64,000 nt of DNA, from NCBI RefSeq assembly GCF_000732945.1, contig NZ_CP008944.1:1164087-1228086 (forward strand), in the 5' to 3' direction. This document shows positions 10,219-18,999 of the stretch, piece after piece. The position numbers and the translations under genes are program-made. Every line of letters starts with the position of its first letter. Positions within the stretch are counted from its first letter, which is position 1. The DNA is from Corynebacterium atypicum (GTDB taxonomy: Bacteria; Actinomycetota; Actinomycetes; Mycobacteriales; Mycobacteriaceae). The notes beneath the pieces were generated by a model. The model saw nothing but the letters and a program-made list of their open reading frames with translations, was not told the DNA's origin and did no database searches.

Positions 10219-11643
10219 ATGACCACCTTTACAGACCTCGGCCTGCCCGGCGAGCTCGTGCGCGAGCTGAACCAGCGCGGCGTCGATAAGCCCTTCCCCA
10301 TCCAAGCCCAGGCGATCCCGGACGCGCTGGCCGGACGCGACATCCTGGGCCGCGGGCCCACCGGCTCGGGCAAAACGTTCGCCTTCGGGCTGCCCATGCT
10401 CACCCGGCTCGCCGGCGCTCCCTCGAAGCCCGGCCACCCGCGCGGGCTGGTGCTGGCGCCGACCAGGGAGCTGGCATCGCAGTCGGCAGATAGGCTCTCC
10501 GATCTGGCGGCCACGCTGGGTTTGCGGGTGATCGCGGTGGTCGGCGGGGTGAGCATCGCTAAGCATCTGCGCGCGCTGGTCAGCCCGGTGGACCTTTTGG
10601 TGGCAACGCCTGGCCGGGCCAAAGACCTGATCGACCGCAAGGCCTTGAGCCTCAGTAGCGTCGAGGTCACCGCCATCGACGAGGCGGACCAGATGGCAGA
10701 CATGGGCTTTCTTCCCCAGGTGCGTGCCCTGTTGGATCTCACCGCGGCAGGCGGGCAGCGGATGCTGTTTTCCGCCACGCTGGATAATCAGGTGGACAAG
10801 CTGGTACGCAACTACCTGCGCGATCCCGTCACCCATTCCACCGCCCCGGTGACCGCGGCGGTGGACACGATGGACCACTACCGGTTTCTCTGCCGCACCC
10901 CGCAGAACCGCAACCAGGTTGCCATAGCGATCGCGGCGCGCGATGGCCGCACGATTATGTTCAACCGCACCCGCCGCGGGGTGGACCGCACGGTCAAGAG
11001 GCTGCGCAAGGCGGGCATCAACGCCGCCGGGCTGCACGGGGACAAGGCGCAGGGCTCGCGCGAGAAGGCGCTGGCAGGCTTCGCGGCAGGATCGGTGCCG
11101 GTGCTGGTGGCCACGGACATCGCGGCCCGCGGGATCGACGTCGCGGACGTCTCGCTGGTGGTGCACCTGGACCCGCCGGCCGAGCACAAGGCGTACCTGC
11201 ACCGGGCGGGCCGCACGGCGCGCGCGGGGCACGCGGGCACCGTGGTGACGCTGACGACCTCGGAGCAGGAAGACGAGGTGGCCACGCTGTTGCGCAAGGC
11301 CGGCGTCACCGCGACCGACGTCGAGGTCACCCCGGATTCCGAGCAGCTCAAGCAGATCACGGGGGCGGGCGAACCCTCGGGTACGCCCCTGCCGCCGTTC
11401 GGTTCGCCGGAGGCGGACGCGATGGGGCTCGGCGCGCCGTCGAAAGGCGGGCGCGCGGTTGGTGGCGCCCCGGTACACCCCCGCGGCAAGAAAAGCACCC
11501 GGGGGACCCGCGGCGGGCAGCGCGGTCAGCGCGGCCGCCGGCGGGCCAAAGGCGCGGTGAAGGGCGCGGTGAAGGGCTCCGTAAAGGGGCCAGTCCAAGG
11601 TGCGGTGAAACGTGCCGCGAAGAACTCCCCGCGGCAGCGCTAG
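10219..11643 (+). CDS. DEAD-box ATP-dependent RNA helicase (RhlE/DeaD type)
   Basis: A 474-residue RNA helicase with the full motif set: Q-motif region, Walker A (GPTGSGKTF), PTREL, TPGR, DEAD (IDEADQMADMGF), SAT (LFSATLDNQ), and the C-terminal RecA domain with ATDIAARGID and HRAGRTARAG. Its role would be ATP-driven RNA remodelling in ribosome assembly or mRNA turnover. After the core, residues ~395-474 are a basic, glycine-rich tail with Arg/Gly runs and then a short repeat of the type GAVKG, probably for RNA binding. It stands between the pilus locus and the CNNM pair with no sign of co-transcription with the pilus genes, and it is intact although its upstream neighbour is broken. The start is ATG 10219, likely leaderless. 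Confidence 0.93.
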   Translation: MTTFTDLGLPGELVRELNQRGVDKPFPIQAQAIPDALAGRDILGRGPTGSGKTFAFGLPMLTRLAGAPSKPGHPRGLVLAPTRELASQSADRLSDLAATLGLRVIAVVGGVSIAKHLRALVSPVDLLVATPGRAKDLIDRKALSLSSVEVTAIDEADQMADMGFLPQVRALLDLTAAGGQRMLFSATLDNQVDKLVRNYLRDPVTHSTAPVTAAVDTMDHYRFLCRTPQNRNQVAIAIAARDGRTIMFNRTRRGVDRTVKRLRKAGINAAGLHGDKAQGSREKALAGFAAGSVPVLVATDIAARGIDVADVSLVVHLDPPAEHKAYLHRAGRTARAGHAGTVVTLTTSEQEDEVATLLRKAGVTATDVEVTPDSEQLKQITGAGEPSGTPLPPFGSPEADAMGLGAPSKGGRAVGGAPVHPRGKKSTRGTRGGQRGQRGRRRAKGAVKGAVKGSVKGPVQGAVKRAAKNSPRQR

Positions 11644-11760
11644 CTACTCGCGGTGCGCCGAGGCATCCGACCCCGCGCCCTCCTGCGCCATCTAAAACCG
11701 GCGCGGCGTCGGCAAGCGCCCGGTGGCCCTTAGGGCGCCGACCTCGCGGTCAGCCCACCT

Positions 11761-11812
11761 GAGCGATAAAGTATCTTGAGTAATACTCAAGGATTAAGAA
11801 GGTGTATCGCTC
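11761..11812 (+). promoter_or_regulatory. Nested palindrome upstream of the CNNM gene pair
   Basis: An inner perfect repeat CTTGAGT-AAT-ACTCAAG (11775-11791) sits inside an outer perfect repeat GAGCGATA (11761-11768) / TATCGCTC (11805-11812). It lies in the 196-bp gap after the helicase; the rest of that gap is GC-rich and shows nothing else. It could be an operator (inner arms) or an RNA stem controlling the downstream pair. The half-sites CTTGAG/CTCAAG also occur, with the same 5-nt gap but in the reverse order, at 34234-34250. Confidence 0.5.
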
Positions 11813-11839
11813 GGGCCTGATTGAGGGCTCTCCCCCGCC

Positions 11840-13216
11840 ATGGACATAGTTATCAGCATCCTCGCGCTCGTGGGCTTTGTGCTGCTCACCGCCACCACGG
11901 GCCTATTTGTGGCCATCGAGTTCGCCCTGACGGGCCTGGAGCGCTCGACCGTGGATCACCACGTGAAAACGGTAGGAGACCGCAAGGCCAAGGCGGTCAA
12001 GCGCGACTTTGAAAACCTCTCCTTCGCGCTTTCCGGGGCCCAGCTGGGCATCACGGTGACCACGCTTGCCACGGGCTTTCTGGCCGAGCCGATCCTGGCC
12101 AAATTCTTTACCCCCCTGCTCGAGCTAGTGGGCCTGCCGGAGCAGGCAAGCTCGGCGGTGGCGCTGGTGTTGGCGCTTTCGGTGGCCACGATTCTGTCGA
12201 TGGTCTTCGGCGAGCTGGTGCCCAAGAACTGGGCGATCACCTCCCCGCTGCACGTGGCCCGCTTCGTGGTGGGCCCGGTCAACGCCTTCAACGTGGCGCT
12301 GAAGTGGTTTATCAAGTCTTTGAACACCTCGGCTAACTGGATGGTGCGCAAGCTCGGCATCGAGCCGGCCGACGAGCTGGCCAGCGTGCGCAGCCCGCAG
12401 GAGCTCTCCGCGCTGGTGCGCCACTCGGTGGGCGACGACATCGACGAGGCGATGGCGGAGGTGCTGGAGAACTCTCTGGAGTTCGGCGACGCGACGGCCG
12501 ACGAGCTGATGACGCCGCGCTCGACGGTCGATTTCCTCGACGCCGAGGATTCGGTGCAGGACCTCATCGAGCTGGCGCGGACCAGCGGGCACTCGCGTTT
12601 TCCGGTCGCCCACGGCGACCTGGATGAAACAATCGGCGTGGTGCACATCAAGCAGGCCTTCGAGGTGGATCGCGCACAGCGCGGGATCACCCCGGTGGGG
12701 CCGATGGCCAAGAAGATCCCCACGGTGCCCGAGTCGCTGGACGGCGACACGGTGCTCAAGGCGGTGCGCTCGGCCGGCAGCCAGCTGGTTCTGGTCGCCG
12801 ACGAGTACGGCGGCACCGCCGGCATCATCACCATCGAGGACGTCGTCGAGGAGATCCTGGGCGAGGTCTACGACGAGCACGATGACGCCCAGGAGAAGGA
12901 CGTGGTGCAGTTCGGCTCAAGCTGGGAGGTCTCCGGCCTGGTGCGCGTGGAGGACCTCGAGGACGAGGTGGGCTACGCGCCGCCGGACGACGCGGCGTCA
13001 GAGACCTTAGGCGGGCTGGTGATGGAGCAGATGCGCAAGATCCCGTCCGTGGGCGAGGCAGTGCTGCTGCCGGTGGGCCCGTCCCGGCTTCTTGAGGACG
13101 CCCACCCGGAGGCCGGCGGGCGCTGGGTGGCGCGGGTCGCTGCGATGGACGGCCGGCGGGTGGACAAGGTTGTGCTCACCCCCGTCAGCGATGCGGATGC
13201 GGAGGCGTACCTGTGA
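11840..13216 (+). CDS. CNNM/CorC-type membrane protein with CBS pair (HlyC/CorC family)
   Basis: 458 residues. The N-terminal CNNM (DUF21) domain has membrane helices starting at residue 5 (IVISILALVGFVLLTATTGL) and near 100-140, including the conserved sequence FGELVPKNWAI. A cytosolic CBS pair follows (ELMTPRSTVDFLD; EYGGTAGIITIEDVVEEILG) and a C-terminal CorC/HlyC transporter-associated domain. The family is linked to Mg2+/Co2+ homeostasis and export. It overlaps the following paralogue by 4 nt (GTGA), so the two are almost certainly translated together, probably as partners. The ATG at 11840 lies after a weak GAGGG; the nested palindrome upstream is the best candidate for its control. Confidence 0.9.
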   Translation: MDIVISILALVGFVLLTATTGLFVAIEFALTGLERSTVDHHVKTVGDRKAKAVKRDFENLSFALSGAQLGITVTTLATGFLAEPILAKFFTPLLELVGLPEQASSAVALVLALSVATILSMVFGELVPKNWAITSPLHVARFVVGPVNAFNVALKWFIKSLNTSANWMVRKLGIEPADELASVRSPQELSALVRHSVGDDIDEAMAEVLENSLEFGDATADELMTPRSTVDFLDAEDSVQDLIELARTSGHSRFPVAHGDLDETIGVVHIKQAFEVDRAQRGITPVGPMAKKIPTVPESLDGDTVLKAVRSAGSQLVLVADEYGGTAGIITIEDVVEEILGEVYDEHDDAQEKDVVQFGSSWEVSGLVRVEDLEDEVGYAPPDDAASETLGGLVMEQMRKIPSVGEAVLLPVGPSRLLEDAHPEAGGRWVARVAAMDGRRVDKVVLTPVSDADAEAYL

Positions 13217-14274
13217 ACATCGTCGTGACGATCCTCCTGATCGCGGCCCTGCTTTTGGCCAACGCGTTCTTTGTGGCCAGCGAGTTCTGCCTGATCTCGT
13301 CTCGGCGCGACCGGATCGAAAACCTCATCGCCCAGGGCAAGCCGACCGCGGAGAAGGTGCTGCACGCCACCGAGCACCTGTCCATCATGCTGGCCGGCTC
13401 GCAGTTCGGCATCACGATCTGCTCGCTGGTGCTGGGCAAGGTGGCCGAGCCCGCGGTGGCGCACTTCATCGAGGAGCCGTTCTTGGCCTTGGGCGTTCCG
13501 GAGGCGGCGCTGCACCCGGTGGCCTTCGCGTTGGCGCTGGCGGTGATCACCTTCCTGCACATCCTCTTCGGTGAGATGGTGCCTAAGAACATCGCGATCG
13601 CAGGTCCGGAGACGCTGGCGATGTGGCTGGCGCCCGCGATCATCGGCTGGGTGAAGATCACCCGCCCGTTGATCGAGTTTTTGAACTGGCTGGCGCGCAT
13701 CACGCTGCGCGCGCTCGGCATCGAGCAAAAAGACGAACTGGATTCCACGGTGGGCCAAGACGAGCTGGCCTCGATGATCGCGGAGTCGCGCGCGGAGGGT
13801 TTCCTCGACGCCGAGGAGCACGCCCGGTTGAATAAGGCGCTGCGCTCGGACGACCGCAGCCTGGCCGAGGTGACCGTGCCGCTGGAGAAGGTGCGCGCGC
13901 TGGACTTTGGCACCGCCGGACCCACCCTGGGGGCGTTGGAGGAGCTGCTCGCGCAGACGGGCTTCTCGCGCTTCCCGGTCGCTGACCGCGACGGCTCGTT
14001 TTTGGGCTACGTGCACGTCAAGGACGTGCTTGACCGGCTCTCGGTGGCGGAGGTGACCGAGGCGATCCCGCGGACGAGGCTTCGCCCCCTGATTACTCTC
14101 GACGCCGCGCAGCCGCTCGACGAGGCGCTTAACACGCTGCACGTGCGCAACGCCCACATGGCCCAGGTGCGCGAGCGCGGCCGGCTGGTGGGCATCGTCT
14201 TCCTTGAGGATCTGATCGAGGAGTACGTGGGTACGGTCACTGACTGGACGCACGAGGGCGACGAGGCCCGGTAG
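13213..14274 (+). CDS. Second CNNM/CorC-type membrane protein with CBS pair
   Basis: 353 residues, a paralogue of the preceding protein: DUF21 membrane domain (first helix IVVTILLIAALLLANAFFV, conserved FGEMVPKNIAIAGP) and a CBS pair (LAEVTVPLEKV; LVGIVFLEDLIEEYVG). It is shorter because the C-terminal CorC/HlyC-associated domain is absent. It starts at GTG 13213, overlapping the previous stop, and ends in front of a strong hairpin. Tandem pairs of one long and one short CNNM protein are common in Actinobacteria, which supports a hetero-oligomer; metal specificity cannot be read from the sequence. Confidence 0.9.
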   Translation: MNIVVTILLIAALLLANAFFVASEFCLISSRRDRIENLIAQGKPTAEKVLHATEHLSIMLAGSQFGITICSLVLGKVAEPAVAHFIEEPFLALGVPEAALHPVAFALALAVITFLHILFGEMVPKNIAIAGPETLAMWLAPAIIGWVKITRPLIEFLNWLARITLRALGIEQKDELDSTVGQDELASMIAESRAEGFLDAEEHARLNKALRSDDRSLAEVTVPLEKVRALDFGTAGPTLGALEELLAQTGFSRFPVADRDGSFLGYVHVKDVLDRLSVAEVTEAIPRTRLRPLITLDAAQPLDEALNTLHVRNAHMAQVRERGRLVGIVFLEDLIEEYVGTVTDWTHEGDEAR

Positions 14275-14276
14275 AT

Positions 14277-14302
14277 TTTCGCTCCGGCGAGCCGGGGCGA
14301 AA
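14277..14302 (+). terminator. Hairpin after the CNNM pair
   Basis: TTTCGCTCCGGC (14277-14288) pairs with GCCGGGGCGAAA (14291-14302) with one wobble pair, directly after the stop codon. There is no long T-run, so termination efficiency is uncertain. Confidence 0.6.
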
Positions 14303-14387
14303 TACCTGTGCCCTAACGTTTATATTGGGGCGTCAAGGTTGTTTAATAGCTTTCTATCTACTCTTGTTTTGGGGAAGGTGATCGCAG

Positions 14388-15842
14388 GTGGCAGGTAGGC
14401 ATCGCGGGGATGATTCCCGCCCGGGGATAGCGCGGTGGCTGTGGGTCACCGTGCTGGTGGTGGTGCTGGCTGTGGTGGCCGTGGCCGGCTGGTTTTTCGT
14501 GCGCGATTCCTCGCAGAGCTCGCGGGCGGCGAAGGCCAAGCAGTGCATCCAGGGCGAGCTTGAGCTGCCGGTGGCCGAGGCCTTCCCCGGGGCGTCGGCA
14601 AGCGCGATTGCCGCCTACCAGGATTCGCACCCGGTGGTGCGCGATTTCTGCATTAAGCCCAAGTTAGTCGGCTTGGACCAGGCTGCGGTGTTTGTGGCGG
14701 TGGATTCGCCGGCCGCAGACGCGTCGCTGGCTGACGCCGGCCGGCAGCGCTCGGCGACGAAGGCGCGCGGCGTGGATAAGCAGGCGGTGGGGCTGGTCGG
14801 CGAGAAGAAGCCGGATATAGACTTCACGCCCGCCGCCGAGGCGGACTTTCCGCAGCACCCCACCCCGGATGCTTCGGTGGCGGCCGCGGCTGTGTTGGGA
14901 AAGTCGGACGCGGCGGCCGCGGAGCTGCTCGAGCACGGCAAGGGCAAGACGGCTACCGAGAAGCCGGCCCGCCCGGCGGCCACCTTCGAGTCGGTGGTAA
15001 AAGACAAGGCGCGGTTTGCGCCCATCCCTAACACGTTTGCCGTGGTCAGCGGGATCCCGCTGAAGCCCGAGGGCGGCTTTGCCAAGGCGTCGGCGGCCCA
15101 GACCGAGGAGGTCGAGCGCGCGGCGGCCGATTTTGTGGAGTCCGCGGCCGCCCGGTTCGCCCACAAGGGCAAGGTGGATGCCTCGGCGAAGGGGCTGCTT
15201 TTGCCCCGGCAGTCAGAGAACGCGCCGCTGTACCAGGCGCTCGGCGTCGCTCCCGCGGCCTCTGCCGAGCCTCCGGCGGCTCCCGGTGATACGCGCGCGG
15301 CGGGTACCACGGACACGCTCTTTCTTATCGACGCCTCGCAGCCTGCGGCGGACTTTCTCAAGGCGGCGCCCGAGGCGGTGGGCGGCGCGGCCGAGCGAGT
15401 GGCCGGCAGCCACCAGGTGAGCCTGTGGAATTACTCTTCGCCGCTGAACCCGGGTGTGGTGAACCCCTGGCGGGCGAACACCGACTTCGGCGGCGCCGAG
15501 GAGGTCGATGACGTCCTAGGCCAGCTGGCCGCAGGCGGGGTGCCGATGACGCGCACCTCGGTGGTGGCGGCCGCCGACGCGGCGGCGAAGCAGGCCGGTG
15601 AGACGGGCCAGCCGGTGCGCCTGGTGGTGGTGACCTCGGGCACGGACTCTGAGGATATGTCCACCGAGGAGTTCACCGATAAGCTCCAGGCGGCGATAGC
15701 CGGGCAGGCAGTGGAGATAGCCGTGGTGCACGCAGGCACCGGCGCTCCGGACGCGGCGTTGACGGCCGCGGCCGACGCGAATGCGGAGGCGAAAGAGCCG
15801 GCCGATCTGGCCGGCGCGGTGGCGAAGGCCGCCGGCCTCTAA
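14388..15842 (+). CDS. Membrane-anchored protein with C-terminal VWA-like domain
   Basis: 484 residues starting at GTG 14388, with GGGGAAGG 9 nt upstream. A short Arg-rich cytoplasmic end precedes a single membrane helix (WLWVTVLVVVLAVVAVAGWF), so most of the protein is outside the membrane. The middle part is Ala-rich and resembles extracytoplasmic substrate-binding-like regions of actinobacterial VWA proteins. Residues ~300-484 look like a von Willebrand A fold: a strand LFLIDASQ (MIDAS-like Asp, incomplete DxSxS), LVVVTSGTDSEDMS, and EIAVVHAG. I do not recognise a specific function. It ends 34 nt before the defence-like operon but has its own upstream region after a terminator. Confidence 0.75.
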   Translation: MAGRHRGDDSRPGIARWLWVTVLVVVLAVVAVAGWFFVRDSSQSSRAAKAKQCIQGELELPVAEAFPGASASAIAAYQDSHPVVRDFCIKPKLVGLDQAAVFVAVDSPAADASLADAGRQRSATKARGVDKQAVGLVGEKKPDIDFTPAAEADFPQHPTPDASVAAAAVLGKSDAAAAELLEHGKGKTATEKPARPAATFESVVKDKARFAPIPNTFAVVSGIPLKPEGGFAKASAAQTEEVERAAADFVESAAARFAHKGKVDASAKGLLLPRQSENAPLYQALGVAPAASAEPPAAPGDTRAAGTTDTLFLIDASQPAADFLKAAPEAVGGAAERVAGSHQVSLWNYSSPLNPGVVNPWRANTDFGGAEEVDDVLGQLAAGGVPMTRTSVVAAADAAAKQAGETGQPVRLVVVTSGTDSEDMSTEEFTDKLQAAIAGQAVEIAVVHAGTGAPDAALTAAADANAEAKEPADLAGAVAKAAGL

Positions 15843-15866
15843 CAAAGCCACTTGGCCTTTATTTAA

Positions 15867-15872
15867 TATATT
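15867..15872 (+). promoter_or_regulatory. -10 element at the head of the defence-like operon
   Basis: TATATT in an AT-rich run (TTTAATATATTG) ends 4 nt before ATG 15877; the overlapping TAATAT (15864-15869) ends 7 nt before it. Either way the message would be leaderless or nearly so, and there is no Shine-Dalgarno sequence before the ATG. Confidence 0.5.
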
Positions 15873-15876
15873 GTGC

Positions 15877-18800
15877 ATGGATTCGCAGGGCACAGACTCG
15901 CTTTCGCCGGGAAGCACCATCGAGGTCCGCGACGAGCTCTGGGTGATCACCCAGGTCACGCGCACCTCAGACGGCTGGCGGCTGGCGGTGCGGGGATTAA
16001 GCGAGTTTGTGCGCGACAAGCCGGCGGTGTTTTTTACCGCCCTGGAAAACTCGATCGTGGTCTTCGACCCGGCCGACGTGACGGTGGTGGCGGATAACTC
16101 GCCGCGGCTTAGGCACTCGAAGCTCTGGCTGGAGTCTAGGCTGCGCTCGACCCCGGTGCCGCTCTACCAGGAGCGCCTAGAGGTGGCCGGCGGGATGCTG
16201 GTAGACCCGCTGGACTATCAGCTCACCGCGGTGCGTAGCGCGCTTAGCCCCAGGCGCACTCGCCCGCGGATCCTGCTGGCGGACGCGGTGGGCCTGGGCA
16301 AGACCCTAGAGATCGGGATGATCATCGCCGAGCTGATTCGCCGCGGCCGCGGCGAGCGCATTCTGGTGGTCACCCCCAACCAGGTGCTCGAGCAGTTCCA
16401 GCAGGAGTTGTGGAGCAGGTTCACCATCCCCTTGGTGCGTCTGGATTCGCTTGGGCTGCAGCGGGTGCGCCAGAAGCTTCCGGCCTCGAAGAACCCGTTT
16501 TCTTTCTACCCGCGGGCGATCATCTCGATGGACACGCTCAAGCTGGCCAAGTACCGGGCGCACCTGGAGCAGGTGTCCTGGGACGTGGTGGTGATCGACG
16601 AGGTCCACAACGCCACCAACGCCGGCAGCTTGAACAACCAGCTGGCCCGCGTGCTGGCCCCGAAGACGGATGCGCTGATCTTGGCCTCGGCCACCCCGCA
16701 CAACGGGCGGGAGGAATCGTTCAGGGAGCTGATCCGCCTGCTCGACCCGCTGGCGGTCAACCCCGATGGCACCATCGATCAGGCTGCGGCCCGCGAGCTG
16801 ATCATCCGCCGGCACCGCAACTCCCCGGAGGTGGCCGCGGTGGTGGGCGCGAACTGGGCCAAGCGCAAGGACCCGCTGAACCTCGTGGTTTCCCCCTCGG
16901 CCGAGGAGCTGGCGGTGGCCGAGGAGCTCAACCGGGTCTGGCTGGATCCTCAGGCCGCGCCGGTGGCAGACCGGCTTTTTCCGTGGACGCTGGTCAAGGC
17001 GTTTCTGTCTTCGCCGGCGGCACTCGGCGAGACGCTTTCCGCACGCCTGGACCGCGAAGAAAAGCGCCTTGCCGGCGCGGAGGCCGCGCAGAACCAGAAC
17101 GCGGTGGCAGCGCTGGGCCGGCTGGCCGAGCTCAACGAGAAGGTCACGGCGGCCACCTCGGCGAAGTTTCAGCGGCTGGTGGCCTACCTGCGCGAGATCG
17201 GGGTAGCCAAAGAGAGCCCGACGCGCGTGGTGGTCTTCTCCGAGCGCGTGGCCACGCTCTACTGGCTTCACCACAACCTGGTTGAGGCCCTCGGCATGCC
17301 CGCCGGCGCGGTGCGGGTGATGCATGGCGGGCTTTCTGATGTCGAGCAGCTGGCGCTGATCGACGAGTTTAAGCGGGAGAAGACCCCGCTGCGCATCCTC
17401 GTGACGGGCGACGTGGCCAGCGAGGGGGTGAACCTGCACACGCAGTGCCACCACCTGGTGCACTTTGATATCCCGTGGTCTTTGATCCGCATCCAGCAGC
17501 GCAACGGCCGGGTGGACCGTTACGGGCAGAAGACGCCCCCGCAGATCACCACGCTGCTGTTGGACTGCGCGGCCGCCGGCGAGATGACCGGCGAGCTGCA
17601 CGTGCTCACCCGGCTGGTGGAGCGCGAGGCGCAGGCCAACGAGCTGTTGGGCGACGCGTCCTCGCTCATGGGCAAGCACTCGGTGAGTGCCGAGGAGGAC
17701 GAGATCCGCAAGGTGTTGGCGGGAGCAAAGACTTTCGACGCCGCGGTCTCCTCCCCCGGCGAGGTGCTCACCCGGGCGGGGCACCTGGGCGTGGAAGGCG
17801 AAGTCGGCGAGCCGGGCGGCAACGCTGGCGCGGCCGCCGCCTTCGATGCGGACGCGTTTCTCGCCTCGCTGGGCGCGAGCGTGCCGGGCCGCTCCTCCGC
17901 CGGTGACGCGCACGCCGCCGTGTCCACCGCCGAGGCCGGGTCTTTTTCCGGCGCTACCGGCCTGCGGGCGGGCCTGCCGGATGCGGCAGGCGCCGCGGAT
18001 ACGGCCGGCGTCACGGGCACTGCGGGCATTGAGTTGGACCGCACCGCCGCGCGCTCGCTCTACCCCACCGAGCTCGACTACCTGGAGGACGCCCTCGATG
18101 AGGCCTTCCTTTCGGTGCCCTTCGACACGCCCGCCGCCGGCGGGGTGAACTTTCGGGTGTACCGCGACGAAGATATCGCGGAGCTGACCCCGCCTGGCGA
18201 CCTGCGCCGCAGGCTGGAGTTCCTGCCGCAGGACTACGTGGAGTACCGCCAGGTGATGGAGAAGCTGATGCTGGCCACCTCCACGGCCGCCGGGCGCGCC
18301 CAGCTGCGCGCCGCCCGCGAGGGCGACTCGGAGAAGTCCTGGCCCAAGGCCCACTTTTTGGGCCCGCTGCACCCGGTCACCCAGTGGGCGGCCGAGCGGG
18401 CGCTTTCGAAAATGGGGTTTAAGGAGATCCCGGCGTTTTTGGCCGGCCCTTATGGCCCAGATTCCCCCACGGTGGTGGTTCTGGGAACCCTGACCAACCG
18501 CTTCGGGCAGGTGGTCAACCGCTCGTTTTTCACCGCCGCGCCCTCGGTGCTGGTGGCCGACGTGACCCAGGCGGACTTCCGCATGCCCGGTACGGTCAGC
18601 GCGGCCGCGGTGCCAGACCCGGTGGCGTTTCTGGTGCGCGCGGGCCTGGACCCGCAGGCGATCAGCCCCGGCAACGTCCGCGTGCCGGGCTATGTGGCCG
18701 GCCTTCTCGCCGGCGCCGTGGACGAGGCGCACGCGCAGATGGACCTGGTGCGCGAGGAGGCCCAACGGCAGGCTCAGGCGCGCAGCAACGCCTGACGGGC

Positions 18801-18996
18801 GCGCGCCGAGGGCTGGCTCGCCGCCGCCCACCAGCCTGCCGGCGGCTTTCCGGGCGGGCGCTTTCCGGGCGGCAAGCGGGCGGCCCGGCTGCTCGACCAG
18901 GAAGAGCGGCTGATGGATGCGACGTTCCCGGAGCGTTCGCTGGTACGCCCGCTGGCGGTGATCCTGCCGCGGCAGATAACGAAGGAAGGCGAGTAA
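15877..18996 (+). pseudogene. SNF2-family helicase (DrmD-like), internal in-frame TGA
   Basis: First gene of the four-gene defence-like operon. The start ATG 15877 was chosen because the frame upstream overlaps the VWA gene and a -10 box sits just before it. Motifs: Walker A (DAVGLGKTLE, residues ~136-145), DEVH (~241), SATPHNGR, and the C-terminal helicase domain ending in RNGRVDRYGQ (~545), typical of SNF2/RapA-like translocases including DrmD of DISARM. An Ala/Gly-rich segment (~645-720) precedes a C-terminal domain. At 18793-18795 a TGA interrupts the frame, but the same frame continues for 66 more codons with protein-like sequence (RAEGWLAAAHQPAGGF, later PLAVILPRQITKEGE) to TAA 18994. 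A CGA-to-TGA change would explain this. The truncated 972-residue product keeps all helicase motifs, so it may still work. Confidence 0.8.
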
Positions 18997-18999
18997 GCG

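Noticed and set aside
15781..15876. Upstream extension of the SNF2 gene to 15781
   Set aside because: It would overlap the end of the VWA gene; the ATG at 15877 has a -10 box in front and conserved-looking sequence begins there.
18793..18795. TGA read as selenocysteine
   Set aside because: No reason for selenium in a SNF2 helicase and no selenocysteine insertion hairpin is evident; a nonsense mutation is simpler.
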